A DNA stretch of 64,000 nt. It comes from Echinarachnius parma. Taxonomy: Eukaryota; Echinodermata; Echinoidea; Clypeasteroida; Echinarachniidae. Location: assembly GCA_037951105.1 (NCBI GenBank), contig JBAMJV010009327.1, positions 28,664 to 92,663 of the forward strand. The letters are read 5' to 3'. Below, one piece after another: positions 54,064 through 64,000 of the stretch. Numbering within the stretch: position 1 is the stretch's first letter; each line of letters opens with the position of its first letter. The notes below the pieces were generated by a model that was not told where the DNA came from, made no database searches, and worked only from the letters and a program-made list of their open reading frames with translations. The translations under genes and the position numbers were made by a program.

Positions 54064-56002
54064 ATATATATATAATTATGATATGACACACGGAACTGGG
54101 AACAATAATGTTTTACTTTGCCCTGGAAAGGACATTGTGCGGTTTGTTACGTTTGAACATTTTTACAAAATGATTGTATTTACATGTATTTTGTTATCAT
54201 CAAGATTTTCCAATTGTAATGTCATCTACATCCCCATTGTTGTATTCGTCTTTATTGGTCATAAATCATTCATATACATCGAAATATACAATACATAGAA
54301 CGTAATAAGCACAATAAAGATGAAATCTACATTACACATATAAAATGAAATTAATATATAATATAGCAGGTAAAGTAAGTTTAGAGCGCCCAGGTCCTTG
54401 GCATGGAAACGTATAAAATACTAAAATGCCAATGGCAGGGCTCAGAAATAAAAGATGTAGGTAAGAGAGGAAAAGTAGCAACATAAAGCGGGGAAAATGA
54501 CGAAAGGAAGGAAAACAAACGTCAAAGACGTACATATCATTGTAATCTCGGTATGTGAGTAATATATACAAAAGCCTACTAATAAACTACTATTTTAAAA
54601 ACTGATGCACTATATTATACAAAATATACAATGACACTCGAGGATCTAGCTAAAACTATTCGCATCGAAGGAACATCAATAGTACTGTTCTCCCGAGGGC
54701 CATCGGCCCGAGGGAGAATGGTACTATTGTTGTTCCTGAGTGCGAATAGTTTTAAGCTTGTTCCGAGAATGAGTCATTGTATATTTGTTTTATATCCCTT
54801 CGACCTGTATTGTTCAAATGAAATTAAAGTATAATATAAAGAAAAACAAACCATTGATAGTATTGATATAAAGGAAAACAAACCATTGAACATGGCACCA
54901 TCACTTTACTGTGTTCTGTTTGTGACACTGGCCCCCTTTGCGTATATTCCTAACGCAGGAGCGCGTATTGCGTATTGTATGTGTAATTTATTTCCCCATT
55001 CAATCATACAAGTCATGTTAATAATTCACATTGCTGCGCGTGTTTGGCAATTTGGGGTGCGCAATAGTTGTTAATGCGCGTACTCATGAATGGAAAGGTA
55101 GCGCAATACGCGCTCTGCGTTAGGAATATTACGCAAAGGGGGCCAGTGTCACAAACAGAACACAGTAAAGTGATGGTGCCATGTTCAATGGTTTGTTTTC
55201 CTTTATATCAATACTATCAATGGTTTGTTTTTCTTTATATTATACTTTAATTTCATTTGAACAATACAGGTCGAAGGGATATAAAACAAATATACAATGA
55301 CTCATTCTCGGAACAAGCTTAAACTATTCGCACTCAGGAACAACAATAGTACCATTCTCCCTCGGCCGATGGCCCTCGAGAACAGTACTATTTGATGTTC
55401 CTTCGATGCGAATAGTTTTAGCTAGATCCTCGAGTGTCATTGTATATTTGTATAATATAAGTGCATCAGTTTTTAAAATAGTAGTTTATTAGTAGGCTTT
55501 TGTATATATTACTCACATACCGAGATTACAATGATATGTACGTCTTTGACGTTTGTTTTCCTTCCTTTCGTCATTTCCCGCTTTATGTTGCTACTTTTCC
55601 TCTCTTACCTACATCTTTTATTTCTGAGCCCTGCCATTGGCATTTAGTATTTTATACGTTCCATGCCAAGGACTGGGCGCTCTAAACTTACTTTACCTGC
55701 TATATTATATATTAATTTCATGTTATATGTGTAATGTAGATTTTCCATCTTTATTGTGCTTATTACGTTCTATGTATTGTATATTTCGATGTATATGAAT
55801 GATTTATGACCAATAAAGACGAATACAACAATGGGGATGTAGATGACATTACAATTGGAAATCTTGATGATAACAAAATACATGTAAATACATCATTTTG
55901 TAAAAATGTTCAAACGTAACAAACCGCACAATGTCCTTTCCAGGGCAAAAGTAAAACATTATTGTTCCCAGTTCCGTGTGTCATATCATAATTATATATA
56001 TA
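54064..56002. repeat. Very large inverted repeat: arms about 900 bp, spacer about 129 bp
   Basis: Left arm 54,064-54,972 and right arm 55,102-56,002 are reverse complements along their full length. The differences I noted are mostly single-base gains or losses, often in homopolymer runs. Each arm contains its own hairpin (54,648-54,758 in the left arm) with a CGAGGGCCATCGGCC-type centre, and a motif GAAGGGATATAAAACAAATA. No coding frame is conserved between the arms. The spacer includes AATTTATTTCCCCATTCAAT, the complement of the sequence just right of the right arm. Confidence 0.92.
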
Positions 56003-57900
56003 TGTATGATTGAATGGGGAAATAAATTACACATACACACACACGGTGTGCATGTGCCATAGTGCAGTGACCGCTGCAATTTAATTGTCGAATGACGAAT
56101 TACTGTCACGGCCACTGAAGATCAACGATGCAAATTGTGCCCCATTTCGGAGTTATGCATTCGAATACCGCCATGTTATACATGAAATGCATCTCTAGAA
56201 TATTCTTTGGAACTTATTGATATTCAGAAAAGCTGGTCGAGCATCTATCGCAAGCTAAAACAAGACAATCGCTCGCTGAGAGGTTGTTATAACACGCATC
56301 TCTACACCTAGTACTGAGCGGGCAAAAAAATCTATGATCTTGCTTTGTTTGTTTTGTTTTTATTATTTTGTTTGGGGGGAGGGGGGACATAGTATACAAA
56401 TATACCAAGCCTGTGAGAAAGTATAGTGGAATTATACATCTGAGGAGGGACTGGCATAGAACTATTTTTTCCGAGGGGCGAAGCCCCGAGGACAAAAATA
56501 GTAACTATGCCAGTCCCTCCGAAGATATATAATTTCCACTATACTTTTGAACTAAAAGGTTGGTATATTGTTTTATATCCCTTCTGTTTGCTCTATATCC
56601 TTCGCATGATTATAACATCGCACACATAAATGATTTCAATTAAACTTAAGTATTAAGGAAAACAAACCATTGATCATAGAACCATCACTGCACTATGTTC
56701 TGTTTGTGACACTGGCCCCCTAACGCAATAGTCCTGGCACAGAGCGCGTATTGCGCTATCTTTCCCAGGGGGGTGTCACTGCTGCCAGAGTGCAGCGATT
56801 TTGCTCACCGGAAGAGGCCCACAACTGGTTGCATTATGGGCTACTTGGGAACTACAGTTAACCAATCACAGAGTAGTTCAAACGCGTCGTCACAGGATCG
56901 AGGTCATAAAACAAGTTCATATACATACGTCACAATGGCTCCCATTGTTCTCAAAGCGTGATGAAATCTAGCACAGTGCGCAGGAAAATAGGCGCAATAG
57001 TCTACGCACTGCATAGCATGATGATTGGTCAAGTATTTCTAGGTCACTACGCAGATGACGTAGAGAAGTCGGGCTACGGGAGCTTCAAAAATCGGTTCAC
57101 TCCGCCATGTTGCCCCATGTACAAAGTTTATGGGACACGTGACTTGCGCGCGTTAAGTGAGCCTTCTAGTTATAAACGGTTGTTTGTTTTATTCATACTT
57201 CTATGATCTTTCCATCATGGTTACGTGCATTAACAATTAATGCGCACACAAATGCAAAACGCGCGCATCAAAGTGAATAATTAACCCGCTTTACATACAC
57301 ACGTGTGTAATTGAATGGGAAAATAGCTATTCGTACATTACATACATGAAATGAAAATGAACTGAATTACTGTCACGACCATGGAAGGGACAACGATGCA
57401 GAATGTGCACCATTTTCGAATTGTTTACTTCGAAAACCGCCATGTTATACATGAAATGCATCTCTAGAATATTTGTTGGAACTTGTTGATATTCACGGGT
57501 GAAAATATTCTGTATTTCGTTTAAATTTCTCTTTGGGAAATCTCGTCGAGCATCTTTCGCAAGCTAAAACAAGACCTCCGCTCGCAGAGAAGCTGTTATT
57601 TACACGCATCTCTATGGGCAATATGATCTATAACGTTATTTTCCTGCTATCGGCAAAGATACCGAAACATATTCCCCGATTTCAGATTTATAGTGGAAAT
57701 AATCTTTATTGTGAGAGCCCCCAATTGACCAATCACGTTTCTAGAATACTCATTGATATTCATAGAAGGGATATAATACCTTTTTTCCGGGGAAAAGGTG
57801 AACTATGCGTGACGTCACAATACAAAGGGTACTAGTTCACCGGTACTATTCACCGGAAACGTCTTTTCTAGTCAAAACTATTCTTTTTCTTGTTGTGTAC
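56003..57900. repeat. Family C repeats: direct repeat of about 330 bp plus further hairpins
   Basis: 56,007-56,330 and 57,300-57,640 are direct copies (GCCATGTTATACATGAAATG; GAGCATCT.TCGCAAGCTAAA). A hairpin at 56,411-56,547 is centred on CCGAGGGGCGAAGCCCCGAGG. 56,640-56,760 matches the inner end of the large inverted repeat (CTGTTTGTGACACTGGCCCC). Short hairpins occur near 57,795-57,860. Confidence 0.7.
56815..57165. promoter_or_regulatory. Promoter-like cluster within family C
   Basis: CTTGGGAACTACAGT resembles a ZNF143-type site. AACCAATCAC and GATTGGTC are CCAAT boxes, GACACGTGAC an E-box, and CCGCCATGTTG a YY1-like site. No attached exon was found. Confidence 0.3.
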
Positions 57901-58059
57901 ACTCCTAATGCAACAATCTTACGAGAAGGGATATAATTTGCAATACCCCCGACATTAAGAGGATTGTGATTTGTTCATACATATATAATCATATTTTAGA
58001 TGTAATTTAATTACAAAATGCACATTTTTTATTTTATTTTTTTTTGTGGAAACTTTGTT

Positions 58060-58200
58060 ATGTCTACAATGACAATAAAGAACAACAATGTCATAGACGT
58101 ACAAGCCATTGCGATCAAAATGTGTGAGTATATAATATATAAAAGCCTTCTAATGAATTACTATTCAAATTAATCCACTTATATTTCCAATATCCCAAAT
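58060..58200 (+). repeat. Further copy of part of the inverted-repeat arm
   Basis: ATAGACGTACAAGCCATTG...TGTGTGAGTATATAATATATAAAAGCCTTCTAATGAATTACTA-type order matches 54,515-54,600 with about 80 percent similarity by eye. Confidence 0.6.
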
Positions 58201-58879
58201 TTAAAGGATTAATTTTATTCATATTATATAATCATATTTATTCCTCCTTATACAAACTATTCAAATTAATTACCAAATAAACTGTATCAACTAAATTAAA
58301 CATAATGAATTAATTCCAAGTTTATACATTGTGCGTGAACTACTTAGAAATACATCAATATCAATATTCAATACACAATTATCAAAATAATATAATAACT
58401 AGAATGTGACGTTAAATATATACCAAAAATACTGTAATGAACTGTAATGAACATTGATATACGCTTTAGCACGGAGCTATATAGGAGGCACGGAGCTATA
58501 TAGGAGGCACAATCACCCCACCCCTCCCCACCCCTAATAAATTGACAAACAATACATCATATATAAGCCAAAGGGGAATCTTTATAGAAAACAAAGATAT
58601 ACATGAAGCTTATAAGCATTTTATTTTATATATATATTTCAGATGGCCAGGGTCCTTTTCCCCGAATTCCATTTTCCTCATTCTCACCTTACAAGCAAAA
58701 TTACCTTTATCAAAATTATGTTCCTTTTATAAATTTCACGAATAATTTATGACTTGATTTTTCCCAAATATAACATGCTTTGTCTGAATATGAATTAAGT
58801 TTACCTGAATACAAACGCCACTGCTTTTAGCCAATTTATTGCTGATCTATCTTTACATTTCTCAAATCGAAAGCAGTAA
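58201..58879. other. No gene recognised
   Basis: AT-rich. A 20-bp unit CACGGAGCTATATAGGAGG occurs twice in tandem near 58,470-58,510. Confidence 0.5.
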
Positions 58880-59115
58880 TTTGGAAATTGGCTGCCCTTT
58901 CACGAATTCGATTGACCGAAGAGACGTCTACGTATACTACGTGTCAATTTGAACGACCATTGACCAAATGGTATGCGCTTTGTGCGAATTCGTTTGAATG
59001 CCTATTAACGAATTCGAATAATGCTTTGGTACGGCGATCGCAAATCGCGCGAATTCGTTTGCTCCTATTATCAATTCGATTGACACAATCGCGAAATTGA
59101 GCGGGAAAACCTATA
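58880..59115 (-). repeat. Repeat family D, copy 2 (inverted)
   Basis: Ends ATTGAGCGGGAAAACCTATA, the complement of the start of copy 1. Contains five GAATTCG or CGAATTC words. Confidence 0.6.
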
Positions 59116-59691
59116 GTATAACGCTTCATCAAAGTTTACTTTAAATGATATCGCTACTTGTAACATTTGTTTATGGAATAGATCAAGAGTGGAGATGAGA
59201 TAGGAACATGTAAATAATTATTCTAGGAACCCGCACATAAAAATTAACAATTAATCGTTCGATTAATAAATCGATCATATACGATTAATTGGGAATCTCT
59301 TTATGTTATGTGACCCAGGCAACCCTATTAATTATCATGGATTATGCACAGAATATTACTCCGAGTGTCAAATACATTATACAGTTTACATGAAAAGTAT
59401 AAACACCTAAATCATCTACATTGATAAGAAGTAAGTGTACAATGTTGAGCTTGGTAAGAAGTCAGAGTAATATACAATTCATTCTACATCTCATATCGTC
59501 TGCATTTATGAACAGATTAATATTCTGGGTGTATTATGACTAGAGTCAACAACGGCACTCAGAGCTTAAGAGGCGATTACGCACGGGTTTTCTTGATTTT
59601 TTAATAAGGGGATTTGAAAACAATAAAATGACTGAAAAATGAAAAGTTGTTTGATTGTATAGTGTCTGTGATTCCCATATAAACGGTATCC
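59116..59691. other. No gene recognised
   Basis: Nothing supported. Confidence 0.5.
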
Positions 59692-60531
59692 TTAAAGGGA
59701 CTTAGTAATACTGTCCAAATCCTCAAAATCCAATCAGAATTCTAGCGGTTCCCTCATAAAACGTGGGACAGTTTTTGTTTTTTTCCTTTCGTTAAAAAGT
59801 TATTTACGATTTAAGTGTTCAGATGTCAATATTATTCACTGGGACCACGAAAACCGTGTACAAAGTGAGTGCAATGAGTTAGTGAATATCACTTTGCATT
59901 GTTGCTCATTACTCGGCCATATAACGTCCATTTAAAGATGAATTCCAGTTTGGGAAAGAAGCCGAATACATCTATATTGATCATTATTGTTGAATAAGTA
60001 TTGAAATAAGGGCTTGTGTGTTAAAATCGGAACCTAAGCATCGTTAAATACAGACATATCGGAAGAAATCCAATATCCGCCTGTGAAATTTATAAATCCA
60101 CGCCCGTTCGGACCTGTTCACGCCGCTAGCGCTGGGGAGATATCGACAAGCTGGGGACAAGCCCGTAAAACGAACACCTCGTGTACTCACACGTGGTCAT
60201 TGTACGTAGCGTATTTTGGGCGATTCCGGAGTTGGCGATCTCTATCTGCACCCTACTGCAGCAGATCAAGTTATAATTTGCAAATATATCAATTAGTAGG
60301 CGGTTTTCTTGGCCAAATTTGGATAATCCTATATTAGATTCTTTCACATTATTGGTAATAAGAGCTTCCATTTCATTTTTTTTGAGAGGGGGCGTTTCCA
60401 AAACTGGCCTTTACCATTAACTTGAAATTTTCACACAACACCCAGTGGACATATCGAATAACGACAATATACATTGTATCAACCACACATCACTTTTTGC
60501 ACATGTCAACGAAGTTACTAGATCCCTTTAA
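59692..60531 (+). mobile_element. MITE family E, copy 2, TTAA-flanked
   Basis: TTAAAGGGACTTAGTAATAC at the left, GTTACTAGATCCCTTTAA at the right. The outer parts match 46,776-47,167 inverted. The middle (about 60,040-60,360) has extra sequence not in copy 1. Confidence 0.78.
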
Positions 60532-60644
60532 TGTCACATAACGTTCCCATAAGTTTCTGGCCAAGGTGTCCAGATGTGTCATTACACTACTTCCGTCCAG
60601 GTCACCATTGGTCACTGTGCCCATGCTACTGCGATATACTGACC
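60532..60644 (+). repeat. Short repeat shared with 50,993-51,130
   Basis: Sits exactly between two TTAA-flanked MITEs. Confidence 0.75.
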
Positions 60645-61175
60645 TTAAAAGGGATAGTTTCAGTTTAGAGGGCGGTGCACGAAATAATTTGTGTGTGAGA
60701 TAATGAAAAACTGAGGTAAAATTTGAAAGAGTAATGACAGATTAAACTTGATTTGATCAAAATTTGTTCAGAAACGGCTGAAATATCAATAAATATATCC
60801 GATCGGAATAAATCTGGGGCCCAGATTTATTGATAATTTTGTCAAAAAATTTAAAAAATGCTTACACTTTATAACAAATTGTCGAAAGAGGTTTTACATA
60901 GCTGTTGATGATCTCTCTATGTAATCATTATTTCAACCAAAATAATCACATGCATACACCCCCTGTATGTAAAATGGGTGAAACCAATGTTTTTTTTAGA
61001 GAGCGCCCTCTGTGTTTTAATGGCTCTTTTTGAATGATAACAGGCTTTTATTCAGTCGTTTGTAATTTTCTATACCTTTTGAGCATGGTGGAGTTATAAC
61101 TATTAGTTTGTAATGTTGTTGTGCAGTGTTTGGTTACTAAAGCTCAGCCTTACCAAAAACTGTACTACCCCTTTA
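60645..61175 (+). mobile_element. MITE family A, copy 6, complete with TTAA at both ends
   Basis: TTAAAAGGGATAGTTTCAG at the left and CTGTACTACCCCTTTAA at the right. Core TGTTCAGAAACGGCTGAAAT. This is the best copy for defining the family ends. Confidence 0.85.
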
Positions 61176-62200
61176 ATGTACGGAAGGTGAAGACGGTTAA
61201 GATGAAATAAACAAAAACAATTACAAACAATCATTATCAATACAATACTATATTATCGAGGCATATATTTGAGTTATTTTGTTAGTATTACTGTTCGAGA
61301 GGTCCGCAATCATTAGTAGTAGTATAAACATTCTGTACCTAAGTTTTCATTGTGTTAACATGTTGCTTAATTTTTCTGTGTTGTTTTACACAATTAAACT
61401 GTATTTGTTTTGGACAGTGATATAGATTACAATTTTGTTGGAAATGAAAACATAACTGAAACTGATACTGAAAAGAGAAACCGAGTAAAGGGCCTTATAG
61501 TCACGGATATAATTATGGACATTGTTACAAGTATACATTACCTCGTAGTCTACCGGGTACTTGTCACAAAACTACAATTTGATTTAATTTATTTTATGTA
61601 TTTTCAACATAATTACATATAATACTACAAATAATAATGAAAATGATAAAGAAATGCATTCCATTTAAACTGAATAACTAATTAATTAGGGACAGAATGA
61701 TAGAGTTTATAATAATATTAACGGAAATCGTTACTAAACAATAACAAACATGATTATTTCGTAAATTACATTATCAACAACTTAGATATCATTTGAAATA
61801 ATAAAAGTCCCTGAAAATGTTTTAATATAATTGAATAACCTCATTAACCTCCTTAACTTTTTATATCACATCCCCCTCTGTTTATTTTCAGGATTCCTTA
61901 AATCAGGATGTATCGGCCAAATTAATGTTTCCATAGGAAAGCATAACAACAATCATGTCAACGCTCAATAGGAAGGGACTTATATAAGACACAAAGGAAC
62001 AATCGTGAATTCTTCCCGTATAACCCAAATACTTATCGCACTAATTTTGATGAGGATCTCTCCATTCTAAAAACTTCTTTCTTTTTTTTATTGTATGATT
62101 TGTTTTTATTGAGCTCAGTTAATATTCTGAATAAATTATCCTACAAATAAATGTAAAAACTACTGAAAGCTGCTTGTCACTAAAAAGGCAAGTGTAATAA
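61176..62200. other. No gene recognised
   Basis: AT-rich, no supported feature. Confidence 0.5.
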
Positions 62201-62214
62201 AAATGTAAGTCAAT

Positions 62215-62335
62215 GTAGATGCGAGCTTTCGGATCTGGCAGATCCTTCGTCTATCTCTTACAAATGTTAATTCTATTAGTTGTGTAAAATGTGTTTTGTT
62301 GAAATTTGGTTGGAAAATGGAAATAAACTGAAACT
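62215..62335 (-). repeat. Retroelement-tail-like fragment with a GGATCT hairpin
   Basis: GGATCTGGCAGATCC at 62,230-62,244 is a perfect short hairpin. On the minus strand it reads DEGSARSES in one frame, a style I associate with Penelope-like and other retroelement ends. Weak. Confidence 0.25.
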
Positions 62336-62729
62336 GAAAACGAATTGCGTTATAATATCGACCAATACAATTATGACTAACTATACAAGCTACAACTCAG
62401 TACAGCTTTGTTTTCTCAAACGTATGCAAAAACAAATTATGCATTGTAACAGACCGAAATATATCGGTCGATGTCATTTAATAAATGCAAACATTGTAAT
62501 TCAATAAGCTATTTATACAACACGCTAGCTTTAAAACGTTCGGTTTTAGCGTAAAGAACGTTCTTGATCGATAATGTTTGTTTTTGTAATTTTATCGCAA
62601 ATATCACGCATGTTTTATCAGTAATGTGAATGTCCTATAGGAGATATGTACCTGTCAATGTCTATTGGACTTAGCTCCGTATATATTGTGGGCATGGGGG
62701 CTACATCCTCCCCATTTCCCTTGAGGCAC

Positions 62730-62740
62730 CTTGCTTCTTT

Positions 62741-62771
<31 letters not shown>

Positions 62772-62965
62772 GTCTTCCCATGCCTCCCAGCAAACCAACA
62801 AATATATATATAAAATAACAAACAAGATAATCCTATTTAATGTTGGCACAAACTGCCTGCTGTTTGAATACCGGAACATTAACTCCTTGTTGCCTCCCAG
62901 GTTACCCCCCCCCCCCCCCCCCCCGCCCCCGCGTTTCCTCCCGGCGCTACGCCCCTCTAGTTCAT
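62730..62965. repeat. C-run-rich transposon end fragments
   Basis: C runs of about 24 bp (62,747-62,770) and about 18 bp (62,906-62,923), then CGGCGCTACGCCCCTCTAG like a TIR terminus. The Pro- and Gly-rich frames are artefacts of these runs. Confidence 0.5.
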
Positions 62966-62999
62966 CACACGTGCTCGCAACTTTGAACAATGGGTTAGA

Positions 63000-63640
63000 C
63001 TTCGGACTCTAGACGTTACTTGGCCAACCAAATAGTTCAATAAGGTCAAAATGGAGAGCACACTTTATTTACAAACAAAACATTCGACCATTTTTTGTCG
63101 ACTGGTCTTTACTAGCATTATGTGAACTCGCAGGAACTTCATTGTATCAGTATGTCTGTCGTTATGGGGTTTTTTTCCGCTGTGTGTGTCCTTCATTTCA
63201 TTTCATGCATTGTTACTTCAACTACAATGAAGGATAACCATGATAAGCAAAAATGTTTTTTTCCTAGAAATTTTGTTTTTTTCAATACTAGTATAGACCT
63301 CCTGTCTAGATCACTGTCTTCCCCCCCCCCCCCCTTCATCTTGATAAAATATTATACATGGGTTGAGTCTTTCATGCTCAAGTCTAGTTGTATGTAACCA
63401 TGGTTTCCATAAAGCCCTGGTCACAAGAAACCCACGATGATTCTGTGTTGTGGGTCTTTCGTACGAAATGTTCATTTTCTGTCGTGGTTAAATTCCGTAC
63501 GACTGTCGTAGAAGTATAGTCACAGTGGCCCGATTTCCCGATCAGTGGCTCAACTTTAGTGGCCTAAAAAAGACAAAGACTACCGGTAACCAGTTAAACC
63601 AATTAAAACCTGCAGGTCCATTGATTGTTGCCATTCGACC
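63000..63640. other. No gene recognised
   Basis: A C run near 63,320. CCCTGGTCACAAG near 63,415 and AGTCACAGTGG near 63,520 look like decayed TIR ends. Confidence 0.4.
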
Positions 63641-63644
63641 ACCA

Positions 63645-64000
63645 GAGATATAGGTTTTCCCATTCCAATTAATTCACACATTTCTTGATCACGGGCGAAT
63701 TTGGTCATTCAAATTCATAATTATGCATCCAAATTCGTTAACGAGCACCCCATTTTCAAATTAGAGCAATCAAAATCACCATAACGTGCATTCAAATTCA
63801 TTTTCGGACACAGAGATTCGTGTTTCGTGCATTCAATTTCACGCGGTCAGCGGATTTATGTGGATTTATGGTTTATGTGGCATTCAATTGCATTTTCAGA
63901 AACTCAATTCCTTCTTTCTGCATGATATATTTTAGTATAATTAGGTGATACAAGTTCGTAATATAATTATCAGCCTCTCCTCATTGGTTTATCTCACGTT
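63645..64000 (+). repeat. Repeat family D, copy 3, runs off the window
   Basis: Starts ATATAGGTTTTCCCATTCCA and contains repeated CATTCAAATTCA / GCATCCAAATTCG words with a period of about 25-30 bp. Confidence 0.55.

Noticed and set aside
54886-55250. Short genes inside the large inverted repeat
   Set aside because: Frames are not preserved between the two arms, as they would be if selected.
62215-62260. Hammerhead ribozyme as in Penelope-like elements
   Set aside because: The hairpin is present but the CUGANGA...GAA catalytic core could not be found.
62618-63012. Gly- and Pro-rich frames
   Set aside because: Produced by G/C homopolymer runs.

Overview
This is a eukaryotic genomic window from an invertebrate animal. 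It has spliceosomal introns with GT-AG borders, two multi-exon genes of animal families, and a very heavy load of short inverted-repeat (MITE-like) elements, SINE/LINE fragments, homopolymer runs and triplet microsatellites. The repeat style suggests a marine invertebrate, possibly an echinoderm or related deuterostome. That is a guess from texture, not a phylogenetic result.

Layout. 1-10.5 kb: an intact, apparently very young BEL/Pao LTR retrotransposon (1470-9744, minus strand, two 498-bp LTRs that read as identical, 5-bp duplication AGTCA) sits inside a 5'-truncated LINE, splitting its reverse-transcriptase region into two parts. 10.5-36 kb: no convincing host gene. This stretch is a mosaic of TIR elements with readable target-site duplications, a 531-bp tandem duplication in which only one copy carries a hairpin MITE, a tandem array of YY1-like motifs, inverted pairs of dispersed repeats, long GAA and TTC tracts, and a LINE tail at 30.8-31.3 kb. 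36.4-42.8 kb: a plus-strand beta-1,4-galactosyltransferase-like (GT7) gene in eight coding exons. 46.3-52.3 kb: the 3' five coding exons of a minus-strand SLC16-like (monocarboxylate transporter) gene, convergent with the first. Its N-terminal exons are not seen and probably lie beyond 64 kb. 53-64 kb: repeats only, dominated by a very large inverted repeat (arms about 900 bp, 54.06-56.00 kb) and its relatives.

The two genes are not obviously a functional unit. One is a Golgi glycosyltransferase and the other a plasma-membrane-type transporter. They share an unusual local history: decayed partial copies of their own exons lie beside the functional exons, and MITEs are inserted within about 20 bp of several splice sites. 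Two GT7 features need checking. The reading frame in exon 4 is kept only by a 37-nt intron or by one surplus base. Two active-site positions differ from the mammalian enzyme as aligned by eye.

All assignments come from reading the sequence and from memory of protein families. No database search or alignment program was run.
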